A DNA stretch of 54,736 bases from Mycobacterium sp. (GTDB lineage: Bacteria; Actinomycetota; Actinomycetes; Mycobacteriales; Mycobacteriaceae), in assembly GCA_025963385.1 (NCBI GenBank), contig JAOPUT010000290.1, forward strand, positions 1-54,736, given 5' to 3'. The number at the start of each line of letters is the position of its first letter. Within the stretch, counting starts at the first letter, position 1. A model generated the notes under the pieces. That model was not told the origin of the DNA and searched no databases. It worked only from the letters and a program-made list of their open reading frames with translations. The translations under genes were made by a program, and so were the position numbers. Below, one piece after another: positions 1 through 7,614 of the stretch.

Positions 1-418
1 ACCAGTCGAATTCATCGCCGACGCCATCTCCACCATCGGGCTGAACGTCGTCGAGGGATTCGAGACCTTCCACGTGATGAACCCCTACGACGACGGCATC
101 AGCATGGACACCTTCGTCGACTGGCTCGTCGAGGCCGGCTACCCGATCACCCGGGTGCCCGAATACGCCGACTGGCTGACGCGTTTCGACACCGCGCTGC
201 GGGCCTTGCCCGAGAAGCAACGGCAGGCGTCGCTGCTGCCGCTGCTGCACAACTACCAGTCACCCGAGCACCCGATCAACGGTTCCCTGGCACCGGTGGA
301 TCACTTCCGCGCCGCCGTTCAGGAGGCCAAGATCGGTCCCGACAAGGACATCCCGCACCTCTCGGCACCCGTGATCGTCAAGTACGCCACCGACCTCGAG
401 CTGCTCGGACTGCTCTGA
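1..418 (+). CDS. car: Carboxylic acid reductase, C-terminal end (partial)
   Basis: The reading frame is open from the first bases of the window and ends at a TGA, giving the last ~138 residues of a larger protein; the true start lies outside. The C-terminal segments [27 protein letters not shown] and IVKY-x-DL-x-LLGLL match what I remember of the reductase (thioester-reductase/SDR) domain end of mycobacterial carboxylic acid reductases of the FadD9/Car type. These enzymes use an adenylation domain, a carrier protein and an NADPH reductase domain to turn carboxylic acids into aldehydes. Only the reductase end is visible, so substrate preference cannot be judged. A strong hairpin lies directly downstream. 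Confidence 0.8.
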   Translation, partial: PVEFIADAISTIGLNVVEGFETFHVMNPYDDGISMDTFVDWLVEAGYPITRVPEYADWLTRFDTALRALPEKQRQASLLPLLHNYQSPEHPINGSLAPVDHFRAAVQEAKIGPDKDIPHLSAPVIVKYATDLELLGLL

Positions 419-423
419 TCCGC

Positions 424-474
424 ACACGAATATGCCCACCTCTGAGCGACTCGCTCGGAGGTGGGCATTCGTGT
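424..474. terminator. Bidirectional hairpin between convergent genes
   Basis: Long inverted repeat: ATGCCCACCTC (432-442) pairs perfectly with GAGGTGGGCAT (458-468). The stem is extended outward by ACACGAA/TTCGTGT and inward by GAGCG/CGCTC. It sits between the end of car (+) and the end of the hemophore-like gene (-). There is no T-run, as is common for mycobacterial terminators. Position and stem strength argue for a terminator. Confidence 0.7.
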
Positions 475-489
475 CAGAGGCCCCAGAAG

Positions 490-512
490 GGCGGGGCCCA
501 AAGGACCCCGCC
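490..512 (-). terminator. Terminator hairpin of the hemophore-like gene
   Basis: GGCGGGG (490-496) and CCCCGCC (506-512) form a 7-bp GC stem, 2 bp beyond the stop codon of the minus-strand hemophore-like gene. Called on position and stem only; no U-tract is present. Confidence 0.5.
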
Positions 513-514
513 GA

Positions 515-853
515 TCAGAAGTTGTTGCAGGTGGTAGCCACCTGGTTGATCAGACCGCTGTACTGCGCCGTGGCCGGGAAGGAACGGACGTAGTTGATCT
601 TCTGCTGCCGCTCGGCGCTCCCCGGAGGCGAGGCGACGAGGCCCTGCAGGAATCCGGACGCCACTGCGTCATTGGTCAGCATGTTTGCCGCATTGGGGTC
701 GGCAGCCGTGAGCGCCGCAACCACCTGGGGGTAGGTGCACGTCGAGTTGACGATCGCGGCGTCACCGGGCGCCGCCGAGGCAATCCCACTTCCGGCCATC
801 AAGGCCATGGCCACACCACCAAGGCCGACGGCCAATTTCTTTGTCAATGCCAT
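515..853 (-). CDS. Secreted hemophore-like protein
   Basis: A 112-residue exported protein. The ATG at 853 is chosen because AAGGTGG lies 6 nt upstream; an upstream in-frame ATG at 892 would add a charged stretch before the signal peptide. Residues 1-26 are a Sec signal peptide (basic MALTKK start, hydrophobic core, cleavage near GIASA|APG). The mature part has only two cysteines, one near each end (NSTC-TYP-QVVAAL and ATTC-NNF), plus the segment AALTAADPNAAN, the layout of the mycobacterial hemophore-like family (Rv0203 relatives). Family members are proposed to bind haem outside the cell. No IdeR-type box was recognised upstream, so iron control is not shown. Haem binding is inferred from family only. 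Confidence 0.7.
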   Translation of the reverse strand: MALTKKLAVGLGGVAMALMAGSGIASAAPGDAAIVNSTCTYPQVVAALTAADPNAANMLTNDAVASGFLQGLVASPPGSAERQQKINYVRSFPATAQYSGLINQVATTCNNF

Positions 854-1143
854 TTCGTTCCACCTTCCGACACGTATGTACGACGGCATCATCGAAGTGT
901 CGTCACGAAGTTTAACCGTCGAGAGTGCCGCCCGCGTTACAAGATCGCTGGCGGCGAAATCGTCGACAAACCATTAAGAGCACGCCTTATTTAGCCAGTA
1001 TCGACAATTCGCTGTGCAACGGAAGCGTAAAACGTCTGCAGACCACCCTTAGAGCAGCCATTTGTTCGCCTACGCCGAGATTCGCTCCATTCGCCGATGG
1101 CCGGCGAATTCTGGAAGTCCCTTAAGACAGGGTGATCAGGGTC

Positions 1144-1300
1144 TCAACCCGACTCGGGTAGCGACTCCGCCCATCGCATCGCATCCGCGGAGCCGAACAG
1201 GCCGCCGGTGTGCAGGAACAAGGTACGCCGACCGGCCTGATTCATGCGCAGCCGCAGCGGCGTGGTGTCTCCCACCGCGCCGATTCTTCTCTGCGTGGGC
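1144..1300 (-). pseudogene. Possible C-terminal remnant of a PLP enzyme (D-cysteine desulfhydrase/ACC deaminase type)
   Basis: Reading the minus strand to the TGA at 1144-1146 gives a coding-like tail containing GRRTLFLHTGGLFG. The LFLHTGG segment resembles the conserved C-terminal end of fold-type II PLP enzymes such as D-cysteine desulfhydrase. No start codon with an RBS and no catalytic domain precede it, so it can only be a remnant or a chance resemblance. The rest of 854-1310 holds no recognisable gene. Confidence 0.3.
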
Positions 1301-1309
1301 TCGGGGCCG

Positions 1310-1558
1310 CTACTCCGCGACGAGTTCGTGACTGTCGACGAAGACCAGGTTGTCGTCGTCGAGCATCACGGCCCAGCGACGGGCAGGCCCGGCGATGAGG
1401 TCGCCACCGATCTCCACTGGAATGCCGACGTCCTCGCCGAAGTCGTCGACCACCACGCCGTGAGCTTCCTTCTCGGTACTCGGAAAGACGCACACGCGCG
1501 CCGTTATCGTCACGCCCTCGGGCGACGTGTCGCCGCTAGCGCCTGCGAGTTCGCTCAT
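1310..1558 (-). CDS. Small conserved hypothetical protein
   Basis: An 82-residue acidic protein. The ATG at 1558 is preceded by GGGGAG at good spacing. The sequence alternates hydrophobic and charged residues (VTITARVCVF, AVMLDDDNLVFVDSHELV), suggesting a small soluble beta-rich domain. No catalytic motif, signal peptide or membrane segment is visible and I do not recognise the family. It stands alone between the MarR gene and the possible PLP-enzyme remnant. Confidence 0.6.
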   Translation of the reverse strand: MSELAGASGDTSPEGVTITARVCVFPSTEKEAHGVVVDDFGEDVGIPVEIGGDLIAGPARRWAVMLDDDNLVFVDSHELVAE

Positions 1559-1701
1559 GGTCACTCCCCGTCCAATTGACGTCCCCCAACGCTTCACATC
1601 TTCGAACGTCCGTGGCGTCATGGCAGCAGTTCGACGATATTGACCGGATCGTCACACGCGTGGCGTTCCCCAGGGCGACGTATTCAAACGCCCAGGATTC
1701 C

Positions 1702-2271
1702 TCAATGGGCGCCGCTCGCCTCCGCCGCCGTGCGCGCCGCCGGGCACTGGCCCGAAGGTCTCCCGCAGGCCGAGAAGTCGCACATTCGGCACAGCGCGCC
1801 ACCGGGTGGCGCCCCACCCGCCTCGCGCTGGGCCAGACGTGCGCGCGTCAGATTGCCGACCACGATCTCGCAGGACCGCAGCAGTTCGTTGCGCTGTCTG
1901 GCCGTCAAGCCGTCCAGCGCGGCGACGACCTCGTCGTTCCGTCGTGACCTCGCGCGCTCGGCGACCGTCCGCCCTCGGCGAGTCAGGGAGATCTTCACCG
2001 AGCGCGCGTCCTCACCCGGACGGCGCGTCACCCAGCCGGCCTCGGCGAGGCGGTCGACCAGTCGAACCGCACCGGAATGGGTCAGCCCGACCGCCTGACT
2101 CAGGGTGTGGACGCTGCCCTCGGGAGAGAAGTCGAGCATGACGATCAGCGCCTCGGCCCCGGCGCCGGACATCTGTGCAGCGTCGGCACATGCGGCACCG
2201 ATCTGGTCGGACAATCCCGTCGCCACCACGGCGAGCAGGTTCGCGAGCCGACCATCGTCGTGGGCAGTCAT
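1702..2271 (-). CDS. MarR-family regulator with C-terminal Cys cluster
   Basis: A 189-residue winged-helix repressor type. Residues ~40-110 carry the MarR wHTH (recognition region LSQAVGLTHSGAVRLVDRL followed by wing GWVTRRPGEDARSV). The C-terminus has CRMC-x4-C-x6-C inside CRMCDFSACGRPSGQC. Four closely spaced cysteines suggest a metal site or thiol-based sensing; this is inference. The gene is divergent from an AHSA1-type gene, and a perfect inverted repeat in the 84-bp gap is the probable operator for both. The ATG at 2271 is the first in-frame start. Confidence 0.85.
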   Translation of the reverse strand: MTAHDDGRLANLLAVVATGLSDQIGAACADAAQMSGAGAEALIVMLDFSPEGSVHTLSQAVGLTHSGAVRLVDRLAEAGWVTRRPGEDARSVKISLTRRGRTVAERARSRRNDEVVAALDGLTARQRNELLRSCEIVVGNLTRARLAQREAGGAPPGGALCRMCDFSACGRPSGQCPAARTAAEASGAH

Positions 2272-2315
2272 GCGAACAGCGTAGAGCCCTTGAACGGGAT
2301 GGCGATGTGTGATTC

Positions 2316-2333
2316 AGTCATATATGTATGACT
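2316..2333. promoter_or_regulatory. MarR-type operator (inverted repeat)
   Basis: AGTCATA-TATG-TATGACT is a perfect 7-bp inverted repeat with a 4-bp spacer, centred between the divergent MarR and SRPBCC genes. A further half-site-like copy (ACTCATATAT) follows at 2335-2344. The AT-rich palindrome is typical of MarR operators; binding is inferred. Confidence 0.7.
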
Positions 2334-2355
2334 CACTCATATATTGGAGGTCGAG

Positions 2356-2784
2356 ATGATGAATTTGATGGCGACTGCCCGGATCGACATTCATGCGACT
2401 CGCGAAGAGGTCTGGGAAGCACTGACCGAACCCGCGCTGATCAAGAAGTACTTCATGAATGCCGACGTCGACACCGACTGGCAGCCCGGAAGTTCCATCA
2501 CCTGGAGAGGCGAGTACGACGGCACGGCATACGAGGACAAGGGTGAGATCGTCGAGGTGGAGACAGGCAAACGCCTGCAGCACACCCACTTCAGCCCCAT
2601 GAGCGGCCAGCCGGACGAGCCGGACAACTACCACACGCTGACCTACACGCTCGAGCAGGGCGGCGACCAGACGACGGTCGTGTTGACGCAGGACAACAAC
2701 GGAAGCGAAGCCGAGGCGGAGCGCTCGAGCAAGACCTGGGCCGCCATGCTCGACGGTTTGAAGAGGACCGTCGAAGGACGGTGA
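2356..2784 (+). CDS. SRPBCC/AHSA1 (START-like) domain protein
   Basis: About 142 residues. GGAGG at 2346-2350 favours ATG at 2356 or 2359 over the TTG at 2344, which overlaps the RBS. The N-terminal IDIHATREEVWEALTEPALIKKYF, then WQPGSSITWRGEYDG and GEIVEVETGKRLQHTHF, match the AHSA1/SRPBCC fold, a hydrophobic-ligand cradle. The C-terminal helix ends in WAAMLDGLKRTVEGR. Ligand unknown. The divergent MarR gene and shared operator suggest it is the repressor's target. It ends 3 bp from the convergent end of the ferredoxin oxidoreductase gene. Confidence 0.8.
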   Translation: MMNLMATARIDIHATREEVWEALTEPALIKKYFMNADVDTDWQPGSSITWRGEYDGTAYEDKGEIVEVETGKRLQHTHFSPMSGQPDEPDNYHTLTYTLEQGGDQTTVVLTQDNNGSEAEAERSSKTWAAMLDGLKRTVEGR

Positions 2785-2787
2785 GCC

Positions 2788-5700
2788 TCAGAACCCCAGC
2801 TCTCGCAGTCGCTGGTGGTAGACGGCCACGTTGGCGAGTTTCACGGTCTCGTATCCGCGGACGACGTCGCTGAGGGAGGCGATCTCGACCGCCCGCTCGT
2901 AGTTGCCCGGCTCTAGTTCGGCGCACAATCGCGTGACGATGTCCGTGTACTCGGCGAGCAGACCCCGCTCGACCTTGCGGACGTGTGCGTACCCGAACGG
3001 GTCGAACATGGTGCCGCGCAGTCGCCTTCCCCGTGCGAGCACACGCAGAGCGACGTGACTCTTCGGACCGAGACCGATCTTCTTCTTCCGCCCGAGGGCC
3101 CGCAGCACCGGCGGGTGCAACCTGTAGGTCAGGTTCTCGCCGGCCGGTATCTCCGCTCGGACGGACTCGACGAACTGCGGATCGGTCAGCAGTCGCGCCA
3201 CCTCGTACTCGTCCTTGTAGGCGGTGAACTTGTAGAGCCCGTTCGCGACCGCTTCACTGAACTCGGTGCGGTCGGACACCGCACGCTCGGCGGTCCAAAC
3301 CGACTGCAGCAGTGTCACGTACCGCCTGGCCACCCTCTCGCTCTGGAACTCGACCAGGTTCGCGGCCCGCCGCGACACGAGGTCGCCGATGCGTCCGGTG
3401 AACGTGGTGCCCGCCAACACGCGTTCCGGTGCCACCGACGACGGCTGGACGCGAGTGGGCGAGACCGCCTCCTCGAAGCGCGAGGGATCGGCGATGGCGA
3501 CGCGCCCCCAGCGGAATGCGGCCAGGTTGGCGTCGACGGCGACGCCGTTGATCTCGATGGCCTCCTCGATGCACGCCACCGGAATCCTCAGTGCCCCCGT
3601 CTGATACGCCGCTCCGACGAGCAACAGATTGGCGGCCGACGTGCTGCCGAACAACGTCTGGGCGGCCGCCAGCGCATCGAAGGAGTGCAGGCTTCGTGAC
3701 GCCTGGCCCAGCCGGTTCAACAGATCGGCCGTCTCGGGATAGGCGACGGACTTGTCGTACACCATCTCGCCAGTCGGCGTCTTGCTCGTCGACGCGACCG
3801 AGACCGTCCTGGCCGGATCGCCGTACGCCAGATTCTTGACGTCCGCCGCAGTCAGCAGGTCGAAGGCGAGGATGCAGTCCGCGCTACCCGGCGTGAGCCG
3901 GTTGGCGGGATCGAGCTTGCCCGCCGCGAACCTCAGGTGCGAGACCACCGGGCCCGCCTTCTGGCTGAGGCCGATCTGGTCCAGGCTCTCCACCTCGAAG
4001 CCGGCCCGCAGCGCCGCGGTCGCGAGCACCTGATTCACCGTGACGATGCCGGTACCGCCGATCCCCGCGAAGAAGACGTTGCGCGTGGTGGTGACGGGAT
4101 CGGCGTCGACCTCGGGCAGGACCGGCGCCTCGGGCGCTGACCGTGGGCGGCGCGGCTTCTTGCCCGGCTTCACCTCGACGGTGACGAACGACGGGCAATC
4201 ACCGTCCAGGCAGCTGTAGTCCGTGTTGCACGACGTCTGGTCGATCCGCGTCTTGCGACCGAACTCCGTGTCCACCGGCTGTACGGACAGGCAGTTGGAC
4301 TTCACCCCACAGTCCCCGCAGCCCTCGCACACGGCTTCGTTGATGAGCACCCGGGTGGTGCGGGCGGGAAGGGTGCCGCGCTTGCGCTGCCGCCGCGCGT
4401 CGGCTGCGCAGTGCTGGTCGTAGATCAGCACGGTCACACCCTTGATGTCGCGCAGGCGTTTCTGGGCGTCGTCGAGTTGGTCGCGGTGCCAGACGATGGT
4501 GCCCTTCGCGAGGGACCGCCTGTCGTGCCGTTGGGGTTCGTCGGCGCAGATGATGATCTGCTTGACTCCCTCGGCCATCAGCTTGTGGGTGAGCTTCGCC
4601 ACGGTGAGCGCGCCTTCGGCGTTCTGCGCTCCCGTCATCGCCACCACCTCGTTGAAGAGCAGCTTGTAGGTGATGTCGACACCCGCGGCGACGCACGCCT
4701 GAACGGCGAGTTGTCCCGAGTGGAAGAACGTTCCGTCGCCGACGTTCTGGAAGAGATGTTTGATGTCGGTGAACGGCGCCTGGCCGATCCACTGACTCCC
4801 CTCGCCGCCCATCTGGGTGAGCCCGACGACGGCGCTGTCCTTGCGCTCCGACATCGTCACCATGGTGTGGCATCCGATCCCACCGCCCGCCAGGGATCCC
4901 TCCGGCACGGCCGTGGACCGGTTGTGCGGACAGCCGCTGCAGAAGTACGCGGCGCGTTTCGCCGGGAGCACGTCGAGGCTCAACGCGGGGGGCGGCGGCT
5001 TCCTCAGTTCGAGCCGGTCGCCGAGCACGCGGCGCAACGGCGCCAGCAGGCGGCCTGCGGTGAGCTCGCCGCCCGCGGGGATCAGTAGGCGCCCCGCAGC
5101 ATCCTTCTTGCCAATGATCCTCGGCGCATCCGTTGTCCCGTAGAGGATTTCGCGCACCTGGGTCTCGACGAACGCCGTCTTGTCCTCTACGACCAGGATC
5201 TCGTCGAGGCCCTCGGCGAAGGACGTCACCGCGGCAGGCCCCAGCGGCGTCGGCATGCCGATCCGCAAAAGTTTGATCCCCGCACGGTGGAGCGCGAAGT
5301 CGTCGGCGCCGAGGTCGACCAGAGCCTGGCGCACCGAGTCGAATGCCGTTCCGGTGGCCGCAATGCCGACCGTCGCACCAGGGGGATCGAGCTCGATGGC
5401 GTCGAGCCCATTGGCGGCACCGTAGACGCGCACCACCTCGGCGCGAGGTCCGTACAGGTCGGCCTCGGCGTCCAGGCTGTCGGCGGGTGCCGCCATCGGC
5501 CGCTGCCGGTACGCAAACGGCCTTCCCTCCCAATGAACTTCGGGAACGACGATGTCGAGGTCGGCCATGCTGCCATCCACCGACCAGGCGCCGTCCGCGA
5601 CGTCGGCCACGATCTTGAGCGCCACCACGCATCCCGAGGCTCGCGAGAGGGCGATACCGTGCATCGCCATCGTGACGATCTCGCGGGCGTTGCGCGGGAA

Positions 5701-6246
5701 CAGCACGGGTATCCCCAGCGCGGCCAGTGACCGTTCGCTGACGGCAGGCACGGTGGAGGACTTGGACGCCGGGTCGTCGCCGACCAGAAGCAGCATTCCG
5801 CCACGAGGATTGGCGCCGTACATGTTGGCGTGCCGCAGGGCGTCCGTGGCGCGGTCGAGGCCTGGGCCCTTGCCGTACCAGACTCCGACGACTCCGTCGT
5901 AGCGTGCGGCGCCCTCGGAGTACGCGGAAAGATCGGCCTGACTCCCCCACACCGACGTCGCCGCCAGTTCTTCGTTGAGTCCGGGCACGAAGGTGATGTC
6001 GTGGTCCGCCAGCACGTCGGGCATGCCCGCCAGCATCCTGTCGACGCCGCCGAGCGGGCTGCCCTGGTAGCCGGAGACGAACGTCGCGACCCGTAGGCCG
6101 GCCCTGGCGTCACGCTCGTGCTGTTCGACGAGGGCACGCGCGATGGCCTGCACACCGGTGAGCACCACCGGACCCGAACCGGAACGGAAGCGGTCGCCCA
6201 GCTCGTAGGGCTGACGGTCCGGCCTGCGGATGTCGAGATCTGTCAT
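2788..6246 (-). CDS. Fused indolepyruvate ferredoxin oxidoreductase
   Basis: A 1152-residue single-chain 2-oxoacid:ferredoxin oxidoreductase of the indolepyruvate type (IorA plus IorB fused). Such enzymes oxidatively decarboxylate aryl- or branched 2-oxoacids to acyl-CoA and reduce ferredoxin. The N-terminal TPP-enzyme halves include FVSGYQGSPLGGVD and the CSGCPHNRST motif near residue 435. A ferredoxin-like stretch has CEGCGDCGVKSNC near 639 and the Cys-rich CNTDYSCLDGDC near 672-683. The gamma-type domain begins near 720 with FFAGIGGTGIVTVNQVL. The ATG at 6246 has AGAGGTGG about 10 nt upstream. It is divergent from an Lrp/AsnC gene, which suggests amino-acid-responsive control, for example during aromatic amino acid catabolism. 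Confidence 0.9.
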   Translation of the reverse strand: MTDLDIRRPDRQPYELGDRFRSGSGPVVLTGVQAIARALVEQHERDARAGLRVATFVSGYQGSPLGGVDRMLAGMPDVLADHDITFVPGLNEELAATSVWGSQADLSAYSEGAARYDGVVGVWYGKGPGLDRATDALRHANMYGANPRGGMLLLVGDDPASKSSTVPAVSERSLAALGIPVLFPRNAREIVTMAMHGIALSRASGCVVALKIVADVADGAWSVDGSMADLDIVVPEVHWEGRPFAYRQRPMAAPADSLDAEADLYGPRAEVVRVYGAANGLDAIELDPPGATVGIAATGTAFDSVRQALVDLGADDFALHRAGIKLLRIGMPTPLGPAAVTSFAEGLDEILVVEDKTAFVETQVREILYGTTDAPRIIGKKDAAGRLLIPAGGELTAGRLLAPLRRVLGDRLELRKPPPPALSLDVLPAKRAAYFCSGCPHNRSTAVPEGSLAGGGIGCHTMVTMSERKDSAVVGLTQMGGEGSQWIGQAPFTDIKHLFQNVGDGTFFHSGQLAVQACVAAGVDITYKLLFNEVVAMTGAQNAEGALTVAKLTHKLMAEGVKQIIICADEPQRHDRRSLAKGTIVWHRDQLDDAQKRLRDIKGVTVLIYDQHCAADARRQRKRGTLPARTTRVLINEAVCEGCGDCGVKSNCLSVQPVDTEFGRKTRIDQTSCNTDYSCLDGDCPSFVTVEVKPGKKPRRPRSAPEAPVLPEVDADPVTTTRNVFFAGIGGTGIVTVNQVLATAALRAGFEVESLDQIGLSQKAGPVVSHLRFAAGKLDPANRLTPGSADCILAFDLLTAADVKNLAYGDPARTVSVASTSKTPTGEMVYDKSVAYPETADLLNRLGQASRSLHSFDALAAAQTLFGSTSAANLLLVGAAYQTGALRIPVACIEEAIEINGVAVDANLAAFRWGRVAIADPSRFEEAVSPTRVQPSSVAPERVLAGTTFTGRIGDLVSRRAANLVEFQSERVARRYVTLLQSVWTAERAVSDRTEFSEAVANGLYKFTAYKDEYEVARLLTDPQFVESVRAEIPAGENLTYRLHPPVLRALGRKKKIGLGPKSHVALRVLARGRRLRGTMFDPFGYAHVRKVERGLLAEYTDIVTRLCAELEPGNYERAVEIASLSDVVRGYETVKLANVAVYHQRLRELGF

Positions 6247-6303
6247 CGGGGATCACCACCTCTGGGCTAGTTGCTGCCTCCAGGGAAGCATCGGTATACA
6301 GAT

Positions 6304-6341
6304 TGGGCAAGCATGTCGCTATGCGCTGAGCATGTTGCCCA
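6304..6341. promoter_or_regulatory. Candidate Lrp/AsnC operator
   Basis: TGGGCAAGCATG (6304-6315) and CATGTTGCCCA (6331-6341) form an interrupted inverted repeat with one unpaired base, in the gap between the divergent oxidoreductase and Lrp genes. Position fits autoregulation plus control of the oxidoreductase. The Lrp gene may be leaderless: GATACT sits 8-13 nt before its ATG. Confidence 0.5.
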
Positions 6342-6376
6342 TTTTCTGGCGAATGTGACGTGCGATACTGAGCGAC

Positions 6377-6844
6377 ATGACGAAGCTGGATCGCACCGAC
6401 GCCCGCATGCTCCTTGCGCTATGTGACGCACCCCGCGCCACAGGTGTGCAGCTGGCGGCCACGCTCAACCTCGCGCGCAACACCGTGCAGGCCCGGCTGG
6501 CACGGTGGGACCAAGAGAAGGTGCTGGCGCCGATCGACCGTTGCGTGTCGCCGCGCGACCTCGGCTATCCGCTCAAGGCCTTCATCACTGCAGTCGTCGA
6601 CCAGCACCGCCTCGACGACGTGATCGCCGAGCTGGAGACGATCGCGCAGATCACCCAGGTCACCGGCTTGTCGGGTGCGGCCGACCTGCTGATCGGCGTG
6701 GTGGCCACCGACGCCGACGATCTGTACCGCATCGCCGGCCTGGTGCTCGCGGTGCCTGGAGTCGAGCGCACCACGATGTCCGTGGCCATGCACGAGGTGG
6801 TCGCCTACCGCACCCGGCCGCTACTGGAGCAGCTCGCGCACTAA
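6377..6844 (+). CDS. Lrp/AsnC-family regulator
   Basis: 155 residues. The N-terminal HTH (LDRTDARMLLALCDAPRATGVQLAATLNLARNTVQARLARW, residues 3-43) is followed by the linker DRCVSPRDLGYPLKAFITAVVD and a RAM/AsnC ligand domain (residues ~70-145, TGLSGAADLLIGVVATDADDL). It is a soluble DNA-binding protein that usually senses an amino acid. Divergence from the indolepyruvate oxidoreductase gene makes that gene the likely target. The ATG start has no clear RBS, and a -10-like GATACT at the right distance suggests a leaderless transcript. Its stop overlaps the convergent SRPBCC gene by 4 bp. Confidence 0.88.
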   Translation: MTKLDRTDARMLLALCDAPRATGVQLAATLNLARNTVQARLARWDQEKVLAPIDRCVSPRDLGYPLKAFITAVVDQHRLDDVIAELETIAQITQVTGLSGAADLLIGVVATDADDLYRIAGLVLAVPGVERTTMSVAMHEVVAYRTRPLLEQLAH

Positions 6845-7212
6845 CCGGCTGCCAGGTCTTCGATGCGCCTGAGCGCCAGGGCGCAGACGGTCAGGTAGAC
6901 CGGCGCCCAGAGCGGTACGCCGAACGACACCCGGCATCCGCCAGGCACCGACGCCACCGCATGACGCGTCGCGGGCACCCCGAGAACTTTCCAGGCCCAC
7001 GCGTGCCCGTCGTCGAACTCGGTGATCTCGAACGGCAGCGCCACCCCGACGGGAGTCCACACCTTGCCGCGCGAGCCGAGTCGCAACGGCCCGGAGTGAC
7101 TCAACTCAGCGCGCTGCACCGTCGGCCCCCAGCGCGGCCAATCGGCGAGATCGGTCAGCACCCGCCAGGCCGCTTCGGGCGGCACGGCCATGGTCCGCGC
7201 GGTGGTCAGCAC
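6841..7212 (-). CDS. SRPBCC (polyketide cyclase-like) protein
   Basis: 123 residues from a GTG start. ARTMAVPPEAAWRVLTDLADWPRWGPTVQ is the classic N-terminal strand-helix-helix of SRPBCC/polyketide-cyclase-like proteins, followed by PFEITEFDDGHAWAWKVLG and a C-terminal hydrophobic helix. These small domains bind lipids or hydrophobic metabolites; no catalytic residues can be assigned. It lies downstream of, and reads in the same direction as, the small gene at 7226-7534 with a 13-bp gap, so the two are probably one transcript. Confidence 0.75.
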   Translation of the reverse strand: MLTTARTMAVPPEAAWRVLTDLADWPRWGPTVQRAELSHSGPLRLGSRGKVWTPVGVALPFEITEFDDGHAWAWKVLGVPATRHAVASVPGGCRVSFGVPLWAPVYLTVCALALRRIEDLAAG

Positions 7213-7225
7213 GGGACGACACCGT

Positions 7226-7534
7226 TCAGCCGAGTCGCTCCCATCTCCCGAGACTGTCGGACTGATCCTCCTCGTGCCACGCCTGCAGGAACCGGCGGAC
7301 CCACTCCGAGGACACGAACTCGCCGAACCGCCGCGGATCGTCGACCACCTGGTGATCCCACCGCCCCCGACCGTCCCGGCTGGTCACTACGACCGGCCCG
7401 ACGAAGATGTTGCCCGAGAACGCGAAGTGGCGGGGTCCGCCCGAGACGTCCTTCAGATCAACGTGGTAGCTGACGTGTCCAGCCTCCCCCGCGGTGCGCC
7501 TGATTTGATGGAATGCCGGATCCTTCGCTATCAC
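7226..7534 (-). CDS. Conserved hypothetical protein
   Basis: 102 residues from a GTG at 7534; GGGGAGGG about 6 nt upstream favours it over a TTG one codon earlier. The sequence contains HFAFSGNIFVGPVVVTSRDGRGRWDHQVVDDPRRFGEFVSSEWV and a basic/aromatic C-terminus. No signal peptide or membrane segment. I do not recognise the family. It is divergent from a TetR gene, with a palindrome between them, so it may be under that regulator's control together with the SRPBCC gene downstream. Confidence 0.6.
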   Translation of the reverse strand: MIAKDPAFHQIRRTAGEAGHVSYHVDLKDVSGGPRHFAFSGNIFVGPVVVTSRDGRGRWDHQVVDDPRRFGEFVSSEWVRRFLQAWHEEDQSDSLGRWERLG

Positions 7535-7583
7535 CAATCACCCTCCCCTTCAATGCCCCAGGTTTCGCGATCGACGAGTTAAC

Positions 7584-7598
7584 GTCAACGGTGTTGAC
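7584..7598. promoter_or_regulatory. TetR-type operator palindrome
   Basis: GTCAACGGTGTTGAC: perfect GTCAAC/GTTGAC inverted repeat around a 3-bp centre, 17 bp upstream of the TetR GTG start and 50 bp from the divergent gene. Typical place and form for a TetR operator. Confidence 0.6.
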
Positions 7599-7614
7599 AT
7601 AAGGAGGGACAGTC

